From: a virus
IMG/VR virus record: IMGVR_UViG_3300036770_001984
Span: 1-30,138 of that record
DNA length: 30,138 nucleotides
Direction: 5' to 3' (one strand)
Position numbers and translations under genes: made by a program. How positions within the stretch are numbered: position 1 is the first letter of the stretch; each line of letters begins with the position of its first letter. Shown here piece by piece: positions 6,712 to 13,600 of this stretch. Under the pieces are notes generated by a model. That model had not been told where the DNA came from and did not search any database. It saw only the letters and a list, made by a program, of their open reading frames with translations.

Positions 6712-7001
6712 CGGCGCTTGAAGCGGCCGTGCTCGTCACGCTCGGCGCCGCTGTGCTGATCTTCTGGCCGCAGCGCAGGGTTGTAGGTCTGGTAGCCGAT
6801 GGAGAACCCACCGCGGGCCGTGGCGCCGAGGCCCATGATGGGCAATGCCGTCATCCAGCAACGGTCCAGCGCTTCAGGGCCGCGGTTGCTGAATCGGCAG
6901 TCCACCAGGTAGACGGCGCCCACCAGGATCGCGGTGGTGCTGGCTCCCTTCAGGACCGCGGCACCACTGCCCAGGGCGCCAAGAATTGCGGAGAGTTTCA
7001 T
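6702..7001 (-). CDS. Small membrane protein in the lysis module (holin-like)
   Basis: The first 33 residues (LSAILGALGSGAAVLKG, then STTAILVGAVYLVDC) are hydrophobic and could form a membrane hairpin; the rest is polar with a charged end (AERDEHGRFKRRQP). A 4-bp overlap with gene 6998 links the two. Position before the endolysin fits a holin, pinholin or spanin-like partner, but no family signature is visible, so the role is inferred from context. Confidence 0.55.
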   Translation of the reverse strand: MKLSAILGALGSGAAVLKGASTTAILVGAVYLVDCRFSNRGPEALDRCWMTALPIMGLGATARGGFSIGYQTYNPALRPEDQHSGAERDEHGRFKRRQP

Positions 7002-7393
7002 GGCTGGCGATGTTGTGGGATCGGTTGCTGCTGCTGGGTCGCCCGTTCCCGGTTGATGCCGACGCCCACCAGGGCCAGCAGGGCGATGATCACGGCGGCC
7101 CAGTTGGCGCCGGTGCCCAGGCTCCAGGTGGCCACGGCGGCGCCACCACGGCGCGTGGCATCGGCGGCAATCAGGCTGTCAACCTTCGCGGTGAGCTGGG
7201 CCAGGTCCGCTTTCGTCACCTGCCGGGATTCCAGCTCCACCAGCCGCTGTTCCAGCCGCTCAACCCGGGACATGCTGGCCGAGGTCTGCGACTGGCCCTG
7301 CACGATCGAGTTCTGCAGGCCGACGAGCAGCCCCTCAAGTCGCCCAAGGCGGTCGACCAGGGTCATCAGGCTGATCTCGCCGGGGTCTGCCAT
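6998..7393 (-). CDS. Coiled-coil plus C-terminal membrane helix protein (holin-like)
   Basis: Residues 5-80 form a coiled coil (LVDRLGRLEGLLVGL, SRVERLEQRLVELESRQV, LAQLTAKVDSLIAAD), followed by one membrane helix (WAAVIIALLALVGVGI) and a short Gln-rich tail. This architecture is frequent among candidate holins in cyanobacterial phages. A junction-motif copy ends one base before the ATG. It is the first gene of the lysis set 6998-6702-5294. A holin role is inferred from context. Confidence 0.6.
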   Translation of the reverse strand: MADPGEISLMTLVDRLGRLEGLLVGLQNSIVQGQSQTSASMSRVERLEQRLVELESRQVTKADLAQLTAKVDSLIAADATRRGGAAVATWSLGTGANWAAVIIALLALVGVGINRERATQQQQPIPQHRQP

Positions 7394-7394
7394 G

Positions 7395-7408
7395 CCCTTA
7401 GCTTTCCG
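7395..7408 (-). promoter_or_regulatory. Junction motif copy before gene 6998
   Basis: The minus strand reads CGGAAAGCTAAGGG, then C and the ATG of 7393. Its TAA ends a 13-codon frame, following the pattern of stop codon inside the motif and start codon just after it. Confidence 0.55.
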
Positions 7409-7439
7409 TCGGAGTGATGGTGTGGCGGCGGCTGGTCAT
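7398..7439 (-). CDS. Possible 13-residue mini-ORF ending in the junction motif
   Basis: The gap between genes 7459 and 6998 contains a frame encoding MTSRRHTITPTES with its TAA inside the motif. It could be a leader peptide that couples translation into the holin-like gene. The short length makes chance likely; it is recorded because two longer small ORFs (10759 and 15535) end the same way. Confidence 0.2.
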   Translation of the reverse strand: MTSRRHTITPTES

Positions 7440-7458
7440 GGCGTCATGTCGGGGACAC

Positions 7459-8253
7459 TTATGGGATCGCCGCCGCGATGGCGTTGATCAGCGTGGTGAC
7501 GCGGGCATTGAGCAGGGCGAGGTCTAGGGATTCGCCGATGCTGTAGAAGGCAAGGCGGGCGTCAGAAAAAGACGCAGCAGGAGTGCCTCGACAAAACACC
7601 AAGATATTTCCATCAGCGGGAGCTGATGATGGGACTGAGACAGGCTGAGTAGCTGATCCTCTTCTTGCAAAAAATGTACTTGCGCTGCTTCTTGAGTGTC
7701 CGACAAACCCAGACAGGCTACCTGCGAACGATGTGTTGGTACTGCCATTTGAGCGGTTCCAGAGGCCGGAAGTAGGGGTGCTAGAAAAAATACTGTTCGC
7801 TCCAGTTGTCGCGAGGGCATGCGAGCCAATCAAGTGAGCAGTCCCAGATGCTACACCAGAAACAAATAAAGCATTGTGGTTGCTATTTTGCGGATCGGCG
7901 TTATTGTTTCTATTGCTATTCAGATACTTTGTACTCCCATCTCCCACCAACCCCGTCTTCCTGTTGTAATCCCCCGCCACAAAGTTAACGTTCGTCGGCG
8001 CCGTCCCCACCAGCGGAACCAAGCATCCATCCAATGTCCGGGCTCCAGCCAGGATGCAAGACGCCTTCAGCGCAGTCCAGATGCCGTCTGCTTTGCAACC
8101 GACCACGAATGCGTTGATCGCATCACGCACCGCCACCTCAAGGAACTGCCCATCAGCAGCTTCAACTGCAGTCAGATACGCCTGAGCGTCGGCGTCTGAG
8201 ACAGCAGGCGGCGGAACAGCAAACCTCCCCGTTCCCATCCAGATCACTGCCAT
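7459..8253 (-). CDS. Tail fibre / receptor-binding protein
   Basis: The 264-residue product starts at ATG 8253, overlapping the previous stop. The N-terminal module (ADAQAYLTAVEAADGQFLEV, DGIWTALKASCILAGARTLD, DYNRKTGLVGDGSTKYLN) is a recurrent phage structural arrangement ending in a Ser/Gly/Asn-rich beta domain and a C-terminal helix (LALLNARVTTLINAIAAAI). The central part (about 7560-7990) is AT-richer than the flanks, as expected for receptor-binding genes exchanged between phages. It is the last gene of the fibre module. Receptor binding is inferred. Confidence 0.65.
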   Translation of the reverse strand: MAVIWMGTGRFAVPPPAVSDADAQAYLTAVEAADGQFLEVAVRDAINAFVVGCKADGIWTALKASCILAGARTLDGCLVPLVGTAPTNVNFVAGDYNRKTGLVGDGSTKYLNSNRNNNADPQNSNHNALFVSGVASGTAHLIGSHALATTGANSIFSSTPTSGLWNRSNGSTNTSFAGSLSGFVGHSRSSASTFFARRGSATQPVSVPSSAPADGNILVFCRGTPAASFSDARLAFYSIGESLDLALLNARVTTLINAIAAAIP

Positions 8254-8924
8254 CAGCCCACCCTCTCCCATGTCAGTGACTCGCGCTCAGCCGTAGCCGG
8301 GTCGTCGGCCATGAACTGGCCATCGCTATCACGCGCCTGCACAACCACCCATTCGACGCCAGCGGCATCGGTCCAGCTCTGGCCAATGCTCTCTGCAGCC
8401 GGCAGCGGGAACAGGCTGTAGACGCCTGCCAAGCGGTGCGCATCCATCAGGGCCTGCAGCTCCGCCAATCCTTCGGCGCTGAGCTGAAGCTGACCGAGCA
8501 GGAACCAGATCGCTTGTTGAAACGCCGGGCGGTTCTCGCGGCCACTCAGGCAGTCCTGGATGGCGCCCAGAAACACGGTCATCGCTGCCGCCTGGTCGCC
8601 TGATTTCCCCGGTGTGGCCACCACGGTGCCGTAGACCTGGCTCGCGAGCAGGCCGCCATAGAACCCGCCATAGTCCGGGCCGGGAGTCGGCGGTGGCGGC
8701 AGGTCTTCGATGGTCCAGCCCCATCGCCATTCACCGGCGGCCAGGTCCACCGTGCGGGTCTCAATCAGCCGCTGGGTGCTGGCGTCGTACTCGGGGGCAG
8801 GATCGCGCACGATCTGCAGCACCAGATAGCGCGGGTCAAGCCCCACCACCGGCTCATCATCAGCGCGGGGGTAGTCGCGGACCTGCTCGGTCTCGGTGTC
8901 AAACAGGCACAGGTTGGGCATCAT
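8253..8924 (-). CDS. Hypothetical tail-fibre-associated protein
   Basis: Two adjacent ATGs (8924, 8921) follow GGAGG; the first overlaps the fibre stop (TGATG). The 223-residue product has an acidic beta-rich N-terminus (LCLFDTETEQVRDYPRADDE), then a Pro-rich linker (DLPPPPTPGPDYGG), then a helical region (AAMTVFLGAIQDCLSG, QAIWFLLGQLQLSAEGLAEL). Its position between two fibre genes suggests a fibre-assembly or fibre-tip protein. No family recognised. Confidence 0.5.
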   Translation of the reverse strand: MMPNLCLFDTETEQVRDYPRADDEPVVGLDPRYLVLQIVRDPAPEYDASTQRLIETRTVDLAAGEWRWGWTIEDLPPPPTPGPDYGGFYGGLLASQVYGTVVATPGKSGDQAAAMTVFLGAIQDCLSGRENRPAFQQAIWFLLGQLQLSAEGLAELQALMDAHRLAGVYSLFPLPAAESIGQSWTDAAGVEWVVVQARDSDGQFMADDPATAERESLTWERVG

Positions 8925-10399
8925 CAAGACCTCCGCACGAACAGCGAGACTTTCAGCCCCGCGCCGGCCACCGTTGAGCCGATCTGGTCGATGTCGATCG
9001 AGATCTCCGCGTCATCCGCCAGGGCGGTGTCGGTGATCGTCGCGGCAGCATCGGCGGTGGTGCTGGTGGTTTCATCGGCGTCGATGCTGAGCTTCGTGCC
9101 CAGCACACTGGTGCCGCCCTCGTTGATGTCCACGATCAGCGTGCTGCCGGTGGGTGCGGTGTTGACGTTGGCCCGCACCGCCAGCAGCGTGGCGGCAAAC
9201 GGCATCCTGAACCGGACGCGATTCGTGCCGGTGGTGAGTGAGCTGGTCTCGTCACCCACCGGCACCACGATCACGTCGGAATCGCGCTGGTGGACGTGAT
9301 CCGACCGCGATGCACTGGCAGCCGTGCCAGCAGATGCTGTAGCTCCCAGCGCCTGTGGTGTGGCGTCGGAATAGGTGGCATCGGCACCGTCTGCACCATC
9401 TGCACCTGCAGGGCCAGTGGGTCCGGCGGGGCCGGTCTCGCCTTGCGGTCCCTGCGGGCCGGTGGCACCGTCTGCGCCATCCGCACCATCAGCACCAGCT
9501 GGGCCGATCAGTGACGTTGGCAATCCCCAGGCGCCTGACACCTTCGGCCCATAGATCGCTGATGCGCTGACGTCGATGTAGAAGTCGCCGTCCTCACCGG
9601 TGCCGCCGCCGGGTGCTCCGATCCCGCTCAGAATCGTGCGGCCATCGATGCCGTCCGCACCATCGGCACCCGCTGCGCCTGGGGCGCCGTCAGCCCCGGC
9701 AGGGCCTTGCGCTCCATCAGCGCCGTCTGCGCCATCAGCGCCCGCAGGGCCGGTCGGACCCGCTGGCCCTTGTGGCCCTTGGAGCGGCCCCAGGTTCACC
9801 CAGGCCGTACCGCTCCAGACGTAAACGTCACCGGTGCCGCTGACCAGGTAGGCGTCGCCAGCCGTGGCGCTGCCCGGCAGTTCGCCCACCGTGGCGACAG
9901 TGCCGAGGATCGTGAAGCCGGTTCCGTCCGCACCATCCGCACCATCAGCACCCGCAGGACCAGTCGGGCCGGCTGGACCTTGCGGTCCCTGGGGGCCGGC
10001 CTCGCCCTGGATGCCCTGCGGTCCCTGGGCACCAGCTGCACCGGCGGGGCCTTGCGGCCCTTGGGGACCGACTTCGCCTTGGATGCCCTGCAAACCTTGC
10101 GGGCCGGTGGCGCCCGGTGCGCCGTCTGCTCCATTGGCACCATCCGCACCGGCTGGCCCTGCTGGACCCTGCTGGCCCTCGGCGATGTTGAAGACGCTGG
10201 AGCCCCAGGCGCCGGCTGTCTTTGGCCCGTAGATGTCGCCGGTGGTGGTGTTGAGGTAGAAGTCTCCGTCGCTGCCGACCTCGGCGCCCGGTGCGCCGGC
10301 ATCCTGCAGCCAAGCGGCACCCACGCCAGCCGGCCCTGTCGGTCCTGCAGGCCCAGGCGGGCCGGGCGTGACGACCTTGATCACCTGCGGGCAGGTCAT
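8924..10399 (-). CDS. Collagen-like tail fibre protein
   Basis: The 491-residue protein has several Gly-X-Y blocks (roughly residues 11-25, 72-165, 205-250, 300-345; GPQGPQG, GADGADGADG) that would form trimeric collagen-like shafts. They are separated by compact modules: GDFYLNTTTGDIYGPK (about 44-60) and its relative GDFYIDVSASAIYGPK (about 270-287), with GDAYLVSGTGDVYVWSGTAW between them. The C-terminal 125 residues (after SRSDHVHQRDS) are a beta-rich head. A GGAGGG sits five bases before the ATG. Likely a side or tip fibre reaching the host surface. Confidence 0.85.
   Translation of the reverse strand: MTCPQVIKVVTPGPPGPAGPTGPAGVGAAWLQDAGAPGAEVGSDGDFYLNTTTGDIYGPKTAGAWGSSVFNIAEGQQGPAGPAGADGANGADGAPGATGPQGLQGIQGEVGPQGPQGPAGAAGAQGPQGIQGEAGPQGPQGPAGPTGPAGADGADGADGTGFTILGTVATVGELPGSATAGDAYLVSGTGDVYVWSGTAWVNLGPLQGPQGPAGPTGPAGADGADGADGAQGPAGADGAPGAAGADGADGIDGRTILSGIGAPGGGTGEDGDFYIDVSASAIYGPKVSGAWGLPTSLIGPAGADGADGADGATGPQGPQGETGPAGPTGPAGADGADGADATYSDATPQALGATASAGTAASASRSDHVHQRDSDVIVVPVGDETSSLTTGTNRVRFRMPFAATLLAVRANVNTAPTGSTLIVDINEGGTSVLGTKLSIDADETTSTTADAAATITDTALADDAEISIDIDQIGSTVAGAGLKVSLFVRRS
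9380..10370 (-). repeat. Gly-X-Y coding repeats (collagen-like shafts)
   Basis: Low-complexity triplet-repeat DNA inside the fibre gene, rich in GGCCC/GGGCC units, codes for the collagen-like blocks. Repeats like these expand and contract by slippage or recombination, so shaft length may vary between relatives. Confidence 0.75.
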
Positions 10400-10755
10400 G
10401 GATCCCTCCGGGTTGTGCGCAGCGCCACGGTCACGGGACCAGTCGCCAGACAGTGGTCATCGGCTGCAGCGGCGCCAGGCGCCACCATCAGGCAGTCGTA
10501 GCGGTAGGCCTTGCCGACCCTGAGGCTGTTGACCAGTGCCTCGGGGAAGATCAGGCGGACGATCCCGCCAGACGGGTTCAGGTCCACCGTCACCGGGTAG
10601 AGCGTGCGACCCTTCTCATCGCTGACGGTCGCATTCACGTCCCAGCCGGTGAACGGCCACGGAGTGGTGGCGGCGCTGTTGCTGAACAGCCGCAGCTCCA
10701 GCAGGGCATCGAGGCCCTGCTCCATCTCCCAGACGTGGCCTTCGACCCATGCCAT
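10396..10755 (-). CDS. Fibre-attachment / baseplate-type beta protein
   Basis: The 119-residue product (LDALLELRLFSNSAATTPWP, VNATVSDEKGRTLYPVTVDL, RLIFPEALVNSLRVGKAYRYD) resembles the small immunoglobulin-like beta proteins that connect fibres to the tail tip. A junction-motif copy ends one base before its ATG, and its stop overlaps the fibre start by 4 bp, so the two are probably translated together. The role is inferred from the fold pattern and position. Confidence 0.55.
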   Translation of the reverse strand: MAWVEGHVWEMEQGLDALLELRLFSNSAATTPWPFTGWDVNATVSDEKGRTLYPVTVDLNPSGGIVRLIFPEALVNSLRVGKAYRYDCLMVAPGAAAADDHCLATGPVTVALRTTRRDP

Positions 10756-10756
10756 G

Positions 10757-10770
10757 CCTCAGGTTTCCGG
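10757..10770 (-). promoter_or_regulatory. Junction motif copy before gene 10396
   Basis: The minus strand reads CCGGAAACCTGAGG, then C and ATG. The first 13 bases give the upstream small gene its Pro-Glu-Thr-stop ending, and the start codon follows three bases after the stop. This is the archetype of the motif. Confidence 0.6.
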
Positions 10771-10920
10771 CTTGTCGCCCTTCGGCCGCAGCTTCTTCAC
10801 CACCGGCCGATGCTCGGTCTCCTGCTGCAGCTCCAGCGGCGGGGCGGGCACAGCCGGGCGATCGCCCATCACCCGCTGCAGCTGCTCCGGTGTCATGCCG
10901 GGCATCGTTGCGATACTCAT
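10759..10920 (-). CDS. Small hypothetical protein (53 aa) ending KPET
   Basis: Starts at ATG 10920 with GAGG eight bases upstream and ends in the junction motif (KGDKPET, stop). The sequence (MPGMTPEQLQRVMGDRP, then LELQQETEHRPVVKKL) has a short amphipathic helix followed by a Pro-rich, charged tail. A strong terminator-like hairpin lies just upstream, so it may begin a separate transcript leading into the fibre module. Function unknown. Confidence 0.55.
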   Translation of the reverse strand: MSIATMPGMTPEQLQRVMGDRPAVPAPPLELQQETEHRPVVKKLRPKGDKPET

Positions 10921-10930
10921 GGCTGCGCCT

Positions 10931-10963
10931 CAAAGATTGAAGGGCTGCCCCGTAGGACAGCCC
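10931..10963 (-). terminator. Intrinsic terminator with UACG tetraloop after gene 10981
   Basis: On the minus strand GGGCTGTCC-TACG-GGGCAGCCC forms a nine-pair stem (one G-U) closed by a UACG loop, followed by a T-rich stretch (TTCAATCTTT). It lies 18 bases after the stop of gene 10981 and separates the head module from the fibre module. Confidence 0.7.
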
Positions 10964-10980
10964 AGAGAGAGCGATCAGGC

Positions 10981-11655
10981 TCAGGCGTACTGAAGGCTGA
11001 TCGTGTTGGTGCCGGCCGGAACGGCAAGCCCGTTGGTGACGGTGCCAGTCGCCGAAGCGCTGGTCACGTTGTCGTTGGTCTTCGCGAAGCTGATCGTGGT
11101 GGCGGTCTTCGCGGTGATCGTGAAGACGCCATCGAAGACAGCGTTGCTGCAGAAGACCGTCACAACCTCACCCACCAGAAGCGAGTGGGTGCCAACGGTA
11201 ACGGTGGCTACGTTGTCGGTCAGAGCGACATTCGTGACCGTCAGGGTGCCGCTGCCGGGGATCAGGCGAACGGCCGTCACGCGCACATCGCCGGTGACAT
11301 CAGGAGTCGGCGCCTTGCGGCACAGATCGCCCACCACAGCACCAGAGAAGGGAATCTCCTGGATGCCGGGGGCAAGGGTCACCGTGCCGAGGGTGGCGTA
11401 GGTCGACGGGGTGGTCGAACCTTCGGGAACGTGAGCCGCCTGGACGATGTAGCCGCCGGCGGAAGTGCTGGATTGGCCGTGAGCCACCAGCTTGAACACG
11501 TCCTGGGCCTCCAGGCGGGTGTTCAGCAGCTGCTCAGCACCCGTGCGAGTGGTAGCGGCGCGGCCTCGGGCGCCAGCAGCGACGGGGCCCACCAGAACGG
11601 TGGCGGCGTCGAGCGTATAGCCCCTGCGCGGGGCGAGACCAGTGGAGCGTGCCAT
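10981..11655 (-). CDS. Capsid-associated (decoration or cement-like) protein with inserted beta domain
   Basis: Encoded directly after the capsid gene and before a terminator. Residues 1-135 form the main part (LAPRRGYTLDAATVLVG, LNTRLEAQDVFKLVAHGQSS). Residues 137-208 form a separate beta domain (TNVALTDNVATVTVGTHSLL, DGVFTITAKTATTISFAK) that has a counterpart in the tail-tube protein (gene 25682). GAGG stands before the ATG. A stabilising role at the head is inferred from position; a portal- or neck-associated role is possible. Confidence 0.55.
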   Translation of the reverse strand: MARSTGLAPRRGYTLDAATVLVGPVAAGARGRAATTRTGAEQLLNTRLEAQDVFKLVAHGQSSTSAGGYIVQAAHVPEGSTTPSTYATLGTVTLAPGIQEIPFSGAVVGDLCRKAPTPDVTGDVRVTAVRLIPGSGTLTVTNVALTDNVATVTVGTHSLLVGEVVTVFCSNAVFDGVFTITAKTATTISFAKTNDNVTSASATGTVTNGLAVPAGTNTISLQYA

Positions 11656-11687
11656 AGGGCGTTACCTCAGATGAACAGGGGAAGAGA

Positions 11688-12608
11688 TCAGGCCACCACG
11701 GCCGCATCGGTCACGCCATAGAGGCGGGCGGCGGAGCGACCGTTGTAGATCGCCATGCCGCAATACCACTCGATCCGCGTACGGTCGACGGGAGCATCAG
11801 GCACCTCACCCATGGCCCGCACCGAGATGCCGAACTGCCCGCGGCAGCGGCCCTGGATGGCAGTGGTGAGCAGATCACCCATGGCCACGCAGTAGATGCT
11901 GGTGCTGGAGCTGGCCTCGGTGAACGGCTGAACCGGCAGATTCTGCGCGTTGGTGTCGGTCACGATGATCGGCACGTCCCCGTACTGCGTCACCCGACGG
12001 CCGAAGCTGTCGAGCTCATAGTTGATGAACCCACCGATGTTGGTGGCACGGCTGGCGGTGTTGAGCCGGCGGCGCATCTTCTTGTTCATGATCAGCACCT
12101 TCTGGCCGCCCATGGCGTCGCAGGCGTCGATCAGCTCATCGAGAGCAGAGAGCGACAGGGCGCCGTTCATGTTGATCGCCTGGGAGCTGCCGGCATTGAT
12201 CCGGCGCTTCAGGCCATCGAACGAGCGAGGATTGACCGACTCATCACCGTTGATGAACTGGTCCTCGAAGGTCATCCGCATGGAGGTGACCTTCATCCGC
12301 ACCTGATCACCCACGGCATCAGGGCCGCGCATGTCAATGATGCTGGTGTCAACGTCCACCTCAGCGCCCAGCACCTTCAGCCGCTCGGACTGGGGGTTGA
12401 GCACGCCATAGGAGGCGTCGAGGGTTTCGTTGATGCCACGGAAGCCGACGGACGGCAGTTCCTGCTCGACGTCGTAGAAGACGCCTTCACCTTCCACATC
12501 CTGGAAGGGGATGACGCGCATGAGTTCGCCTTCGGCGAGTTCACGAATAACGGCGAGGCGGGCCGGATCCCTTTCAGATTTGGCCGCCTCCAGAAGGGTC
12601 AAGCCCAT
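11688..12608 (-). CDS. Major capsid protein (HK97-type fold)
   Basis: The 306-residue protein follows the scaffold gene. Typical features are the N-terminal helix (MGLTLLEAAKSERDPARLAV), the segment VDVDTSIIDMRG leading to TFEDQFINGDESVNPRSFDG (the long backbone helix and a turn seen in many capsid proteins), the P-domain part LDELIDACDAMGGQKVLIMN, and the C-terminal A-domain (IYCVAMGDLL, GISVRAMGEVPDAPVDRTRI, EWYCGMAIYNGRSAARL). No protease domain is fused. No clear ribosome binding site stands before the ATG. Confidence 0.85.
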   Translation of the reverse strand: MGLTLLEAAKSERDPARLAVIRELAEGELMRVIPFQDVEGEGVFYDVEQELPSVGFRGINETLDASYGVLNPQSERLKVLGAEVDVDTSIIDMRGPDAVGDQVRMKVTSMRMTFEDQFINGDESVNPRSFDGLKRRINAGSSQAINMNGALSLSALDELIDACDAMGGQKVLIMNKKMRRRLNTASRATNIGGFINYELDSFGRRVTQYGDVPIIVTDTNAQNLPVQPFTEASSSTSIYCVAMGDLLTTAIQGRCRGQFGISVRAMGEVPDAPVDRTRIEWYCGMAIYNGRSAARLYGVTDAAVVA

Positions 12609-12699
12609 GGGAGAACTGTTGAATGAACGACGGGTTGTGGCATCACGCCGGGGTGGGAGGCATCACGCTTCCCGCATTGCCTGAGAGTGCCGGTAGCTG
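12609..12699 (-). other. Gap between scaffold and capsid genes
   Basis: These 91 bases carry no plausible coding frame. They hold two GGCATCACGC repeats (12639-12648 and 12659-12668) spaced 20 bases apart and, on the minus strand, a weak junction-motif-like CCGGCACTCTCAGG. The only long non-coding gap in the head module sits before the most highly expressed gene, so regulation is plausible. Confidence 0.4.
12639..12668. repeat. Two copies of GGCATCACGC (a third at 13461-13470)
   Basis: The 10-mer GGCATCACGC occurs at 12639-12648 and 12659-12668, exactly 20 bases apart, and again at 13461-13470 in front of the scaffold gene. Copies on both sides of the scaffold gene suggest a protein-binding site or an RNA element for scaffold/capsid ratio control. 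No hairpin is formed by a single copy. Confidence 0.4.
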
Positions 12700-13455
12700 T
12701 TAAGCCGTCCGGCGGCGTGCACCGAAGCTCTCGCGGAACAGTTGGCCGGTCGGCACCTTCGTCAGATCGGCGCTGTTGCTGACGCGGCCGTCACGGCCGG
12801 AGCGGGCGCCGCTGCCGCTGCCGTACTCGGGCTGAAAGTGCATCCCATGCACGGGATCCTTGCGGAGCTTCGCGAAGAACTCGGTCGGCGTGATCCGCTT
12901 GCCGGTCTCCTCATCGAGCCGGGGCGAGCCGTCGGCATCCACCAGGTACAGGCCGCCCTTGTCTTCGGCGAAGTCGTTGCCGTAGAGCTGCCAGATGTAG
13001 TCGAATGGCGTGCGGCCGTCGATGCTGCTGGCCTCGGTGGCACCCTTGGCCTTGAGGAACTCGCGCTCTGTCTTGATCCGCAGCGCCTCGCGTTCGGCGG
13101 CGGTCTTCTGCTGCTGCAGCTCGCCGGTGATCCGGGCCAGCTGCTCCTGATACTTCCGCTCCTGCTCCTGCAGGCGCAGGGTGGTCTGCTGCTCCACCAT
13201 CAGCCGCTGCTGTTCGGCTTCACGGGCCCGCTGGCGGGCTTCGTCGAGCAGCTTCGGGTCCACCTGGCCGACTTCGCGAAGCTGGGCATCCAGCTGGGCG
13301 GCGCGGGCGGCTTCCTGCTTGCGTTGCTGCCGCTCGGCCTCAAGCGCTTTCTTCAGGCGGGCGATGTCATCGCTGGGCTCGCCGGTGGTGGTGTCTTGCT
13401 GGTCGGTGGCCTGCTGCTGGAGCTCAGCGGTCTGGGTGGGATCTTGATCGGACAT
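12700..13455 (-). CDS. Capsid scaffolding protein
   Basis: The 251-residue, highly charged product is encoded just before the capsid gene. Residues 30-135 form a continuous coiled coil (LKKALEAERQQRKQEA, LRLQEQERKYQEQLARITGE), and the C-terminal part (DGRTPFDYIWQLYGNDF, RITPTEFFAKLRKDPVHGMH) is a compact end that could bind the capsid shell. The Gln/Asp-rich N-terminus is disordered. It acts as an internal assembly template that leaves before maturation. Start: ATG 13455 after a motif-containing leader. Confidence 0.8.
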   Translation of the reverse strand: MSDQDPTQTAELQQQATDQQDTTTGEPSDDIARLKKALEAERQQRKQEAARAAQLDAQLREVGQVDPKLLDEARQRAREAEQQRLMVEQQTTLRLQEQERKYQEQLARITGELQQQKTAAEREALRIKTEREFLKAKGATEASSIDGRTPFDYIWQLYGNDFAEDKGGLYLVDADGSPRLDEETGKRITPTEFFAKLRKDPVHGMHFQPEYGSGSGARSGRDGRVSNSADLTKVPTGQLFRESFGARRRTA

Positions 13456-13471
13456 GCTCGGGCATCACGCC

Positions 13472-13600
13472 TCAGTGCCCCGTAGCTTTCCGGTCCTGCT
13501 GCTGGGCCAGCTTCAGCCGCTGCATAGCGATGCGGAGCTGCGCGGCTTCCACCAGTGCGGCCTGTGCGTCGGTGAGGGGCTGCTGTTGCTGGGTGGTCAT
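13472..13600 (-). CDS. Small Gln-rich helical protein (42 aa)
   Basis: The ATG overlaps the preceding stop (ATGA). The product (MTTQQQQPLTDAQAALVEAA, QLRIAMQRLKLAQQQDRKAT) is a single amphipathic helix and could be a helper of the following scaffold. Its last codons lie over the junction motif, read in a different frame (RKATGH) than in gene 16770 (PESYGE). This shows that the DNA, not the peptide, is conserved. Confidence 0.55.
   Translation of the reverse strand: MTTQQQQPLTDAQAALVEAAQLRIAMQRLKLAQQQDRKATGH
13478..13493 (-). promoter_or_regulatory. Junction motif copy before scaffold gene
   Basis: The minus strand reads CCGGAAAGCTACGGGG, identical over 16 bases to the copy at 16787-16802. 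It lies about 22 bases before the scaffold ATG and overlaps the last codons of gene 13472. Confidence 0.55.

Noticed and set aside
6371-6811. Minus-strand frame opposite gene 6409
   Set aside because: Low-complexity Arg/Ser/Pro product; the plus-strand frame reads like a folded protein. Its PET ending comes from the motif.
10453-11721. Plus-strand frame of 422 codons
   Set aside because: It crosses a terminator and three well-supported minus-strand genes; the product is His/Arg/Gly-rich and not protein-like.
12742-13485. Plus-strand frame of 247 codons opposite the scaffold gene
   Set aside because: Leu/Gly-rich mirror of a Gln/Glu-rich coiled coil; no independent support.
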